From: DAISJI01 sp964559835
GTDB taxonomy: Bacteria > Acidobacteriota > Terriglobia > Terriglobales > Acidobacteriaceae
NCBI GenBank assembly: GCA_964559835.1
Contig: CAZLJE010000012.1
Location: 1 to 64,000 of the forward strand
Reading direction: 5' to 3'
Length of the DNA: 64,000 nucleotides
Shown here: one piece after another, positions 1-9,923 of the stretch
How positions within the stretch are numbered: the stretch's first letter is position 1
Layout of the letters: each line of letters opens with the position of its first letter
Program-made: the position numbers and the translations under genes
The notes under the pieces: model-generated
What the model was told of the DNA's origin: nothing
The model's database searches: none
Seen by the model: only the letters and a program-made list of their open reading frames with translations

Positions 1-2609
<2,609 letters not shown>

Positions 2610-2768
2610 ACGCACTCACGCGAATCTAACCCGTCGGGCCTGAATACCGGCCTTTATTGACCGCGCGAGCTCGCCCTAAACGGGAATCCCGAGCTCACAT
2701 TTTCGCGCACTCGTCGCAGCCGCCGCCCCCAACTGGAGCTATCCTGAGATGTCGTGTTGGAGGCCCTT

Positions 2769-2957
2769 ATGGAATTACTTCTGAGCGAGGACGAGCGCGA
2801 GCTTCTCGACGAAATCCTCAGAGAGCGGCACATGGTCCTGCAGCATGAAGTGGAGCACACGCCGAATCCAGAATTTCGGCGCCTGCTCCAGCAGCGGGAA
2901 ACGATGCTCGAGGACATGATCGAGCGGCTGGAGGTCGAGCAGGTGGCGGCGGACTGA
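2769..2957 (+). CDS. Small acidic helical protein, unknown function
   Basis: A 62-residue protein, highly charged and probably all helical (many E, R and L, for example LSEDERELLDEILRER). It has no Cys, signal peptide or membrane segment. I chose the ATG at 2769 rather than the GTG at 2754 because GGAGG at 2759-2763 lies at good spacing before it. It is separated from carB by 159 bases and from the aldolase by 93. I do not recognise the family. Length and charge pattern resemble small regulatory or scaffold proteins, but that is only an impression. Confidence 0.6.
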   Translation: MELLLSEDERELLDEILRERHMVLQHEVEHTPNPEFRRLLQQRETMLEDMIERLEVEQVAAD

Positions 2958-3050
2958 ATTTCTGGCTTGCCGATTGTGACTCTTGGGTAGTAAAGGCGGG
3001 TCGCCAGGGGTATTCTAGTCAGTACTCAAATCCACTCGGCTGGCCCGACT

Positions 3051-4094
3051 ATGTTCTTGCATGGCGTTTTTCCGCCCATCACCACCCCGTTCTATCCGGA
3101 CGGCAAGATCTATTACAAAAAACTCGAGCACAATGTCGACCGTTATTCGCGCGCGCCCATCGCCGGAATGGTCGTGCAGGGTTCGACCGGCGAAGCCATC
3201 CTCCTGAGCGACGAGGAGCGCCGCGACGTGCTCAAGGCAGCGATGGCTGCCTCGGCGCCGAACAAGGTGATGATCGCGGGCACGGGTATCGAGTCGGCGA
3301 TCGAGACGCTACGCCTCACCGAGTATGCGGCGTCGCTCGGCTACGACGCTGCCATGGTGCGCACGCCCCACTACTACAAGGGGCAGATGAACAAGCCGCA
3401 GAACATGCTCGCGTTCTATCGCACCGTCGCCGATCACTCGCCGCTGCCGATCGTCATCTATAACTTCCCGCAGGCGACCGGGTACGACATCCCCGCCGAG
3501 TTGGTGATCGAACTCGCGGAGCACCAGAACATCATCTCGATCAAGGAATCCAGCGGCTCGATCGAGAAGGTCCAGAAAATGGTTGAGGCCACGCGCCACA
3601 TCAAGCGGACCGCGACCGTGACCGAAGTTCAGGAAGCGGTCACCGGACGCATGATGTCGCAGGCCAAGGCCGCGGCCGCCTCGTTACCGATCGCCGGACA
3701 GCCATCGTCGGTCGCCGTGGAAGTTGTCGGCGCCTTGAAGACGCGGCAGAAGGAAGTCGGCTTCCAGGTGCTGGTCGGTGCCGCTCAGAAACTAGAGCCG
3801 TCTCTGAACGCCGGCGCGGTCGGGGCGATTCTCGCTTTTGCTTGCGCCGCTCCCACCGCATGCTTCGAGATCTACGCCGCGTGGAAAGAGCGCAACGACG
3901 CTGTCGCGAAGGAAAAACAGCAACGCATTGCTGAAGCCGCCACCGAGATTGTCGGGAAGATGAGCATCCCCGGCGTGAAGTACGCGATGGACCTCAACGG
4001 CTATTTCGGCGGACCCGTGCGTCTGCCGCTCCTGCCGCTCACGGCCGAGGAGAAGGCGAAGCTAGAGCAGTTGATGGAGAACATTAAGAACTAG
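3051..4094 (+). CDS. DHDPS/N-acetylneuraminate-lyase family aldolase
   Basis: Class I Schiff-base aldolase/lyase of the dihydrodipicolinate-synthase superfamily. The N-terminus (HGVFPPITTPF), the GSTGE loop, the catalytic Tyr in VIYNFPQATG and the Schiff-base Lys in ISIKESSGS are present. GSTGE rather than GTTGE, and the overall pattern, look closer to 4-hydroxy-2-oxoglutarate aldolase types than to lysine-pathway DapA, so I give no gene symbol. At 347 residues it is longer than the usual ~300. The extra 45-50 residues lie between the KESSGS strand and the VLVGAAQ strand (about residues 185-235). The TAG stop is also the first three bases of a 7-nt repeat array. Confidence 0.85.
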   Translation: MFLHGVFPPITTPFYPDGKIYYKKLEHNVDRYSRAPIAGMVVQGSTGEAILLSDEERRDVLKAAMAASAPNKVMIAGTGIESAIETLRLTEYAASLGYDAAMVRTPHYYKGQMNKPQNMLAFYRTVADHSPLPIVIYNFPQATGYDIPAELVIELAEHQNIISIKESSGSIEKVQKMVEATRHIKRTATVTEVQEAVTGRMMSQAKAAAASLPIAGQPSSVAVEVVGALKTRQKEVGFQVLVGAAQKLEPSLNAGAVGAILAFACAAPTACFEIYAAWKERNDAVAKEKQQRIAEAATEIVGKMSIPGVKYAMDLNGYFGGPVRLPLLPLTAEEKAKLEQLMENIKN

Positions 4095-4235
4095 CTCTTA
4101 GCGATTAGCTTTTAGCTCTTAGCCAAGAACCGACCCGCGGTTATTCCGCGGGTCTGGTATTTTTCTGGAGTGAAGGAGCAGCTGATTCGCAACAGCTTAG
4201 AGCTAACAGCTAAGAGCTAAAAGCTAAAAGCTAAA
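4092..4235. repeat. Inverted pair of heptad arrays (TAGCTNT / AGCTAAN)
   Basis: Between the convergent aldolase and ferritin genes. The left arm, 4092-4124, has units TAGCTCT, TAGCGAT, TAGCTTT, TAGCTCT and a partial. The right arm, 4194-4235, is six units of AGCTAAN type, the reverse complement of the left word. The period is exactly 7. The aldolase stop codon is the first TAG of the array. Each arm presents a TAG every 7 nt to the gene that ends into it. Confidence 0.9.
4132..4164. terminator. Rho-independent terminator between convergent genes
   Basis: GACCCGCGG (4132-4140) pairs perfectly with CCGCGGGTC (4146-4154) around a TTATT loop. It is followed on the plus strand by TGGTATTTTT, so it would end aldolase transcription. 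Confidence 0.75.
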
Positions 4236-4243
4236 GGCTTCTC

Positions 4244-5152
4244 TTACGCCACTCTCTTCCGTTTCTTGTTGGGGTTGGTGACGTGAACAGAGCGGCTCCT
4301 TCCCTCTTCTGTTCCGGGCGGGAGGCTGGCGGGTTCAAGCTCATCCAACTCGTCCGACAGCGGTTTGCGTTTGGGATGTCCGTGAATGTCCCCGGCCATT
4401 TCGTTGTCGTCCGAACGTCCGCTCAGCGACTTGTTACCGCGCTGCGCCTGTTTCAACCCGCCGCGTTGCAGGTCCTCTGAAGCCTCACGGTTTGTCGTTC
4501 CGCGCTGCTGGGGATTGTTTTGTTTCTGTTCCATTTGTTCTCCCTGCGACCGCTGCGAACCGCGGTTGGCGAGATTCAGCGGGTCAGTCCCTGGATCCTC
4601 TCCGCGATCTTTACCAGTGTGCGGATCGACAATGTAGAGAAGGTCCACCAGGTCGGACGCGTGCTCCTCCTCATCGGCCAGGATCTCTTCGATCATGTGC
4701 CGCGTCGTCGGATCTTTGTCCGCGAAGAACCGGATCATGTCGGTATAGACCTCGATGACCACGCGCTCGGCGATCAGGTCTTCTCGGATCATGTCACCCA
4801 GCGTCTCGCCTTCGACATACTGCGAGGCCGAGCGTTCCAACAGCGAACGCGGATTGAAATCGGGCTTGCCGCCGAGCTGCTGGATCCGCTCTGCAATGCG
4901 GTCGGCATGGTCGCGCTCCGCGTCGGCGTGCTCCTTGAACTCGTCTGCCACTCCTTTGCCGTGCACGCCCGTGGCCATGAAGTAATGGTGCATGTAGCGC
5001 AAGACGCAGACGATCTCGGTCGCCAGCGCCTCGTTCAGAATGTCGATCGTGTGCTCTTTGTCGACGCCGTATACGTCCGTAACGGCGCCGTCCTCGATTT
5101 TGCGGATCGCCCGCTGACGAAGGTCTTCCACATCTTTTACAAATTGCGGCAT
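4244..5152 (-). CDS. Bacterioferritin/ferritin-like protein with long disordered tail
   Basis: The first ~175 residues form a ferritin-like four-helix bundle of the bacterioferritin group. The ferroxidase motifs are ATEIVCVLRYMHHYF, HADAERDHADRI, EDLIAERVVIEVY and ILADEEEHASDLVDLL, giving the Glu and ExxH ligands in the right order. The protein is 302 residues long, whereas bacterioferritins are about 155-160. The extra ~125 C-terminal residues are polar and low in complexity (Q, N, G, R, D, E rich), end in a basic KKRKRV run and look disordered. The expected role is iron storage or protection from iron/peroxide stress. It is monocistronic and convergent with the aldolase. Confidence 0.85.
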   Translation of the reverse strand: MPQFVKDVEDLRQRAIRKIEDGAVTDVYGVDKEHTIDILNEALATEIVCVLRYMHHYFMATGVHGKGVADEFKEHADAERDHADRIAERIQQLGGKPDFNPRSLLERSASQYVEGETLGDMIREDLIAERVVIEVYTDMIRFFADKDPTTRHMIEEILADEEEHASDLVDLLYIVDPHTGKDRGEDPGTDPLNLANRGSQRSQGEQMEQKQNNPQQRGTTNREASEDLQRGGLKQAQRGNKSLSGRSDDNEMAGDIHGHPKRKPLSDELDELEPASLPPGTEEGRSRSVHVTNPNKKRKRVA

Positions 5153-5233
5153 CAGGATCCTCCCCCGGAATTGCCGGTCGATTCCGGCGGAGACTTAGAT
5201 TCGAAGGGGGAACGGAGCGATGTCCGGCGGAAG

Positions 5234-5309
5234 TGGTCAGTAATCAGTGTTCAGTGATCACACTGGCGGCCGCTTTCCTGATCACCGACTACTGATCACT
5301 GAACACTGG
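5234..5309. repeat. Inverted pair of heptad arrays (TGATCAG / CTGATCA)
   Basis: In the divergent region between ferritin and the TetR gene. The left arm, 5234-5261, has units TGGTCAG, TAATCAG, TGTTCAG, TGATCAC. The right arm, 5278-5305, has units CTGATCA, CCGACTA, CTGATCA, CTGAACA. The same word recurs inside smc and at 58061. Unlike most arrays here it sits in front of genes rather than behind them. Confidence 0.9.
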
Positions 5310-5357
5310 TTTCGCGACTTGCGTTTCCACAGCCGCTTCCCATACCATAGAAGCGAA

Positions 5358-5367
5358 CGAACGTTCG
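5358..5367. promoter_or_regulatory. Candidate TetR operator (CGAACGTTCG palindrome)
   Basis: A perfect 10-bp palindrome, CGAACGTTCG, lies 13 bases before the TetR ATG, with an additional CGAA half-site directly upstream (5354-5357). Palindromes of this kind just before a tetR start are commonly autoregulatory operators. Binding is inferred only. Confidence 0.5.
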
Positions 5368-5380
5368 AATAGGTAAGCAA

Positions 5381-6124
5381 ATGGCGACACGTTCCGGCAG
5401 CCGCGCATCTCGCCGTAGGTTCGACGATCCCGGTCAGGAAAGCCGTTTCGACCGCCGCCTGGCCGAGATCCTTTATTTCGCGACGGACGTCTTCTACGAC
5501 AAGGGATACGACGGCGCTTCCATGCGTGATCTGTCGCGCGCCAGTGGCATGTCGCTCGCCGGCCTTTATTACTACTTCGAGTCCAAGGAAAAACTGCTCT
5601 ACCTGATCCAGAAACACACGTTTTTCACGGTCATGCAGATGCTGCGCGACCAGCTCCAGACGATCGAGGACCCCGAGCAGCGCGTACGTTTATTCATCCG
5701 CAATCACCTGGATTATTTCCTGGCGAACGTGAAGGCCATGAAGGTGCTCTCGCACGAAGACGATGCGCTCGCCGGGCCGCTCGGCCAGGAGATCAAGGAC
5801 ATGAAACGCGAGTACTACCAGCTCTGCCGCGGACTGGTGGAGGATTTCCGGCGCGACCGCGGCCTGCCGCCCGACCGGGTTTCGGCCCGCATCGCGGTAC
5901 TCGGATTGTTCGGTATGATGAACTGGATTTATACGTGGCACGATCCTCGCCGCGACGTTCAGGCGAGCGATCTCGCCGACCAGATGTCGGAACTTTTCCT
6001 GCGCGGCTTGCTCGGAACGAGTCAGCCGCGCGCTAAGAATGCATCGAAGCAGAATTCTGTGGGGAATTCTGCGAACCAGAGGCCGCCGGCCCGCAAGCAG
6101 CGGACGGCAGCTTCTACAACCTGA
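5381..6124 (+). CDS. TetR-family transcriptional regulator
   Basis: A 247-residue TetR/AcrR-type repressor. The N-terminal DNA-binding domain is typical: AEILYFATDVFYDKGYDGASMRDLSRASGMSL carries the helix-turn-helix and is followed by AGLYYYFESKEKLLYL. The rest is a helical ligand-binding domain with a basic, low-complexity tail. It lies 23 bases before a crotonase gene and heads the aromatic-CoA cluster. This position resembles repressors of acyl-CoA catabolism that respond to an acyl-CoA, so an aryl- or acyl-CoA effector is plausible but not shown. The palindrome at 5358-5367 is the likely operator. Confidence 0.9.
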   Translation: MATRSGSRASRRRFDDPGQESRFDRRLAEILYFATDVFYDKGYDGASMRDLSRASGMSLAGLYYYFESKEKLLYLIQKHTFFTVMQMLRDQLQTIEDPEQRVRLFIRNHLDYFLANVKAMKVLSHEDDALAGPLGQEIKDMKREYYQLCRGLVEDFRRDRGLPPDRVSARIAVLGLFGMMNWIYTWHDPRRDVQASDLADQMSELFLRGLLGTSQPRAKNASKQNSVGNSANQRPPARKQRTAASTT

Positions 6125-6147
6125 TCTGAGCACCAAAGGAGCCGAGG

Positions 6148-6963
6148 ATGGCCAGCACTACACAGCCCGTTGAGGCTACGAAGAACCTCGTTCAGTACCG
6201 CACCGACGCCGGCGTCGCCGTCATCACCATGGACGACCCGCCTGCAAACACCTACACCTACGAGATGAACCGCCAGCTCGACGAAGCGATCCTGAAGGCG
6301 CGCTTCGACAACAACGTGTATGTGATCGTGCTGACCGGAGCGGGTGACAAGTTCTTCTCCGCCGGGGCGAACATCAAAATGCTGTCGAGTGTCGACCCGA
6401 CCTTCAAGTACTACTTCTGCCTGCATGCGAATGAGACGCTACTTCGCCTCGAGCACACGCCGAAGCTTGTGATCGCCGCGCTGAACGGGCACACCGTAGG
6501 TGGTGGGCTCGAGATCGCGATGGCCGCCGACATCCGCATCGCGCGCAAGGACGCCGGCAAGATCGGCCTGCCCGAAGTCAACCTCGGGGTGCTGCCCGGC
6601 ACGGGCGGAACGCAACGCTTGTCGCGGCTGGTGGGGAAGTCGAAGGCCATCGAGCTGATGGTCACCGGAAATACCTTCTCCTTCGAAGAAGCGCAGGAGT
6701 TCGGGATCATCAACGACATCTTCGAACGCGAGAACTTCATGGAGAACATCATGGAGTACGCGCGCCAGTTCACGCCACCGAACAAGGCCGCCAAGGCCGT
6801 CGGACACATCAAGCGCTCCGTCCAGACGGGATGGGAGCTGCCGATGGAGTCAGCGCTGGCGGTCGAGCGCGAACTCCAGGCGCTGCTCTTCAACAGCCAG
6901 GACGCGAAGGAAGGCCTGAACGCGTACGTCGACAAGCGCCCGGCAACGTTCACTGCGAAATAG
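6148..6963 (+). CDS. Enoyl-CoA hydratase/isomerase family protein (crotonase 1)
   Basis: A 271-residue crotonase, likely acting on an enoyl- or ring-derived CoA thioester. The oxyanion-hole region FSAGANIKML and the two acidic catalytic positions are present: Glu in GHTVGGGLEIAMAADI and Glu in LPEVNLGVLPGTGGTQR. Both Glu residues suggest a true hydratase. AAGGAG lies before the ATG. It is the first structural gene after tetR and is followed by boxB. BoxC, the usual partner of BoxB, is a ~550-residue crotonase, so this shorter protein is not an obvious BoxC. Its TAG stop is part of the following repeat array. Confidence 0.88.
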   Translation: MASTTQPVEATKNLVQYRTDAGVAVITMDDPPANTYTYEMNRQLDEAILKARFDNNVYVIVLTGAGDKFFSAGANIKMLSSVDPTFKYYFCLHANETLLRLEHTPKLVIAALNGHTVGGGLEIAMAADIRIARKDAGKIGLPEVNLGVLPGTGGTQRLSRLVGKSKAIELMVTGNTFSFEEAQEFGIINDIFERENFMENIMEYARQFTPPNKAAKAVGHIKRSVQTGWELPMESALAVERELQALLFNSQDAKEGLNAYVDKRPATFTAK

Positions 6964-7002
6964 TTCCGAGTTCCGAGTGCTGAACTCGGAACTCAGCACT
7001 GG
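6961..7002. repeat. Palindromic heptad array (GAGTTCC / GAACTCG)
   Basis: Six 7-nt units: three of the TAGTTCC/GAGTTCC/GAGTGCT type, then three of reverse-complement type (GAACTCG, GAACTCA, GCACTGG). It can fold into a hairpin. The crotonase TAG is the first three bases, and the boxB ATG follows 7 bases after the array. Confidence 0.88.
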
Positions 7003-7009
7003 GGTTTCC

Positions 7010-8196
7010 ATGCCAGGAAAAGTAGCGAAAATCGGTACCTTCAGCGACTGGGTCGGCCTGTTCGACGAGTGGCGCGACCACATCGGCGTTAATCAGGAAG
7101 AGATCAAGGGCTTCAAGTTCGACACCCTGTTCGGCGCCATCGAGACCAACGAGATCCAGTTCGGCCACTACAAGGGCCGTCCAAAGTGGGAGAGCGTCCG
7201 CCAAGTCCCGACGCAGCAGATGCGCGACGCCCTCCTCAACCTGATCGTCTACCAGGGCGATANNNNNNNNNNACCGAGTTCGCGTCCGTCGAACAGCAGC
7301 GTTGGCTGTATGAGACCGCGCCCACCGACTACGACCGTCGCGCGCTGCTCCGCGTCTGGATCGAGGAGATGCGCCACGGCTGGCAGATGTGCGCGCTGCT
7401 CGTCGATCACTTCGGAACGTCCGGCAAGGTCGAGGCGCAGAAGATGCTCGAGCGCCGCGCCTTCGAGAACAAACGTTTGCTCGGCGCGTTTAACGTCGAC
7501 GTCGATAACTGGATGGACTTTTTTACCTACACTGACTTCGTCGACCGCGACGGCAAGTTCCAGCTCCAGATGCTGAAGTACTCGGCCTTCGCGCCCCTCG
7601 GACGCTCGATGTCGTACATGCTGCGCGAAGAAGCGTTCCACATGGGTTGCGGTAACGACGGCCTGGCGCGCGTGGTGAAGGCGGGACGTGTGCCGGCGTG
7701 GTTGATCCAGAAATACCTGAACAAGTGGATCTCCGGCTCGTACGATCTGTTCGGCACCGATCATTCTTCGTCGGCGCACTGGGCATACGTCTGGGGCATC
7801 AAGGGCCGCTACGATGAGCCGAAGAACCAGACCGAACCGGACCTCGACGATGTCAACGACTACAACCGTCATCTTTATCGCGAAGAAGTGGCGGGATTGG
7901 TGTCGCGGCTGAACACGTATATGCAGGGTGGCGTCGAGCCGCTGTACACGCCCGATATCAAGTTCAACCGCAATATCGGCAAGTGGGCGGGACAGAAATT
8001 CCACCCGAAAACAGGCGCGCCCATCGAAGACAAGGAATACGCGCAGCAGATTGATTCGTGGTTGCCGACCGAGGCCGACAAGAATTTGCTCATCGAGATC
8101 ATCAAGAACGACAAGAACTGGATCGCCGAAAAGACCGGCGCGCGGGACCCGATGTCGACGATCGGCGAAGTGCGCAAGTCGGCGATCAACATCTGA
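7010..8196 (+). CDS. boxB: BoxB-type benzoyl-CoA 2,3-epoxidase subunit, interrupted by a 10-N gap
   Basis: Di-iron oxygenase resembling BoxB, which epoxidises benzoyl-CoA with O2 and electrons from BoxA. Ten Ns at 7263-7272 split the frame. The left part ends IVYQGD and the right begins TEFASVEQQRW. BoxB reads QGDTE-ASVEQQR here, so the gap probably hides no codons and the protein is about 391 residues (Azoarcus BoxB is 473; this one is shorter at the N-terminus). With the gap closed, all six ligands that I recall for BoxB are matched: Glu86, Glu116 and His119 (EEMRH), Asp175 (VDRDGKFQL), Glu204 and His207 (EEAFH). No BoxA or BoxC gene is in the window. The substrate could be another aryl-CoA. 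Confidence 0.85.
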
Positions 8197-8203
8197 AAGA
8201 CCG

Positions 8204-8268
8204 CCACGGATTTGCACGGATTTTTACTGATATGTCTTGAACCGTGTACATCCGTCAAATCCGTGGCT
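8204..8268. repeat. Inverted decamer repeats (CACGGATTTG type)
   Basis: Two 10-nt units, CCACGGATTT and GCACGGATTT (8204-8223), face reverse-complement copies ending in AAATCCGTGG (up to 8268). They lie between the boxB stop and the CoA-transferase start. The same family occurs at 30929-30987 and 55404-55433. Confidence 0.75.
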
Positions 8269-8274
8269 GCTTTT

Positions 8275-9135
8275 ATGTCATCTCCCGCACAAACCGCCAC
8301 GTATACCCTCTCCGAGCTCATGGTCTCCGCTGCGGCGCGCGAGATCCGCGATGGTGAAATCGTCTTCGTCGGCATGCGGCTGCCGCTGATCGCGTTCGTG
8401 GTTGCCAAGCGCACGCACGCCCCGAACGCCGTCGGACTGTTTGAGAACGGCGTGATCCGCACCACGCCGGCGCGCGAGCTGATCTACACGATGGCCGATC
8501 CGCCGAACATTTTCGGCGCGACGCAGTGCCTCGGGATGATTGATGTGTTCAGCCTCCTCCAGAGCGGGCGCGTTCATCTTGGATTCTTGGGTGCCGCCGA
8601 AGTGGATCGATTTGGAAACCTGAATTCAACGCAGGTGTATGTATCAGGGCACGACTTTAGTCGTGCCGCAAAGAACCCGACGGATGTTGCGGCTTCAGCC
8701 GCTGGCTCCGAGAGCCGGAAGCCGAAAGCCGAGAGCCGCTTCATCCGCCTTCCCGGTTCCGGCGGCGCCTGCGATATCGCTTCGCTCGCGCATCGATTCG
8801 TCGCCCTGCTGGAGCATTCGAAGCGCCGCTTGCCGGAACGCGTGTCGTACATCACGAGTCCGGGCAATGGCGAGGGCCGCGGCTGGCGCGAGCGCGTCGG
8901 ATTACCTGGTGGTGGACCGTCGGCAGTAATCACCACGAAGGCCGTGCTGCGATTCGGCGATGACGGCGAGGCGTATCTTGCTTCTGTGCATCCAGGCGTG
9001 ACGGTGGAAGATGTCATCGCCAACACCGGCTGGAAGCTGCGCGTGGCCGACAACGTCACGGAAACGCCACCCCCCTCTTCGGCGGAATTGGCGGCCATCG
9101 GCGACTACGACAAGGAAGGATTCTGGACGTCATGA
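8275..9135 (+). CDS. CoA-transferase family beta subunit (IpdB/GctB type) with repeat-derived insertion
   Basis: A 286-residue beta subunit of a heteromeric class I CoA-transferase-fold enzyme (glutaconate CoA-transferase/IpdB group). LFENG contains the likely catalytic Glu57, and VDRFGNLNST and LPGSGGACDIASLA are family hallmarks. IpdAB relatives hydrolyse ring-derived CoA thioesters rather than transfer CoA, which fits this cluster. Family members normally pass from the NLNST strand almost directly to RLPGSGGA. Here about 33 residues (roughly 124-156) are inserted, encoded by two hairpin repeats and a heptad array. The ATG at 8275 is chosen because it follows the decamer repeat and gives the family N-terminus. 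The stop overlaps the next ATG (ATGA at 9132). Confidence 0.85.
   Translation: MSSPAQTATYTLSELMVSAAAREIRDGEIVFVGMRLPLIAFVVAKRTHAPNAVGLFENGVIRTTPARELIYTMADPPNIFGATQCLGMIDVFSLLQSGRVHLGFLGAAEVDRFGNLNSTQVYVSGHDFSRAAKNPTDVAASAAGSESRKPKAESRFIRLPGSGGACDIASLAHRFVALLEHSKRRLPERVSYITSPGNGEGRGWRERVGLPGGGPSAVITTKAVLRFGDDGEAYLASVHPGVTVEDVIANTGWKLRVADNVTETPPPSSAELAAIGDYDKEGFWTS
8648..8740. repeat. Two hairpin repeats plus heptad array inside a coding region
   Basis: GGCACGAC-TTTA-GTCGTGCC (8648-8667) and GCGGC-TTCA-GCCGC (8689-8702) are perfect hairpins. They are followed by four heptads of AGCCGGA type (8713-8740). All lie in frame within the CoA-transferase beta gene. Confidence 0.85.
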
Positions 9136-9923
9136 GCACTCCGCAAGCGAACGCGCGCCGCTACACCCGCCTGATGCCGACCGAGCAGCCGCCGATCGCG
9201 CGTGCCATCCTCTCGCATCCGCCGCTGAACATCCTTGATTTTGAAATGATGGACGAACTGTCTGCGTTCCTTGCCGAGATGGACGCGCGCAGCGATATTT
9301 CGACGATCATCTTTGCCGGGAGCGACCGCGCCTTCTCAGCTGGTGTCGACGTGAAGATCCACACGCCCGACAAGATTCAGCAGATGCTCGAGAAATTCCA
9401 CGGTGTGATACGCAAGCTGGCGACCACGCGCAAGGTCACGCTGGCCGTCGTCCGCGGGCACTGCATGGGCGGCGGCGCGGAGTTGGCGGCCATCTGCGAC
9501 ATCGTCTTTACCACGGACAGTGCAACTTGGGGTTTCCCGGAGATTTCGCTTGCGGCGTTTCCTCCGGTCGCTGCGGTGATCCTGCCGGCGATCGTCGGAC
9601 AGAAGCGCGCCGCGGACTTGGTTCTCACCGGCCGCCAGATTACGGGTGAAGACGCGATGCGCATCGGTCTGGCCAACGAAGCGGTGCCGGAAGACGAGCT
9701 CGCCGATCTCGTCGAAGAAACGGCCGAGCGGCTGTCGAAACTGAGCCCGGCGGCATTGGCTGTTTGCAAGAAGGCTTTCTACGCGTGGGATTCGATCCAC
9801 TTCGACAAGGGCCTCGCCCGGGCGGAGAAGATCTATACGGAAGAGCTGATGAAGCTGGAGGACGCGAAAGAGGGTATCGCGGCGTTCATGGAGAAGCGCA
9901 AGCCGGTGTGGAAAGGACGCTGA
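9132..9923 (+). CDS. Enoyl-CoA hydratase family protein (crotonase 2; dienoyl-CoA hydratase-like)
   Basis: A 263-residue crotonase distinct from the one at 6148. The oxyanion region AFSAGVDVKIH and both acidic positions are visible: GHCMGGGAELAAICDIVF and FPEISLAAFPP. The opening LSHPPLNILDFEMMDEL and the PEISLAAFPPVAA stretch remind me of cyclohexa-1,5-diene-1-carbonyl-CoA hydratases (Dch/BzdW) of benzoyl-CoA degradation, but this is similarity by eye. It is translationally coupled on both sides (ATGA overlaps at 9132 and 9923). A role in hydrating a ring-derived dienoyl- or enoyl-CoA made by the epoxidase branch is likely. Confidence 0.85.
   Translation: MSTPQANARRYTRLMPTEQPPIARAILSHPPLNILDFEMMDELSAFLAEMDARSDISTIIFAGSDRAFSAGVDVKIHTPDKIQQMLEKFHGVIRKLATTRKVTLAVVRGHCMGGGAELAAICDIVFTTDSATWGFPEISLAAFPPVAAVILPAIVGQKRAADLVLTGRQITGEDAMRIGLANEAVPEDELADLVEETAERLSKLSPAALAVCKKAFYAWDSIHFDKGLARAEKIYTEELMKLEDAKEGIAAFMEKRKPVWKGR

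Noticed and set aside
5282..5617. Minus-strand 111-codon ORF across the TetR start
   Set aside because: Overlaps the operator, the repeat element and the HTH-coding region; no family features.
6961..7009. The boxB upstream element as an attachment site or insertion-sequence end
   Set aside because: No integrase or transposase nearby and no flanking direct duplication; the same architecture recurs as a heptad array elsewhere.
7249..8217. Minus-strand ORF over boxB
   Set aside because: Antisense shadow of a gene with six conserved metal ligands; His/Arg/Val-rich low-information translation.
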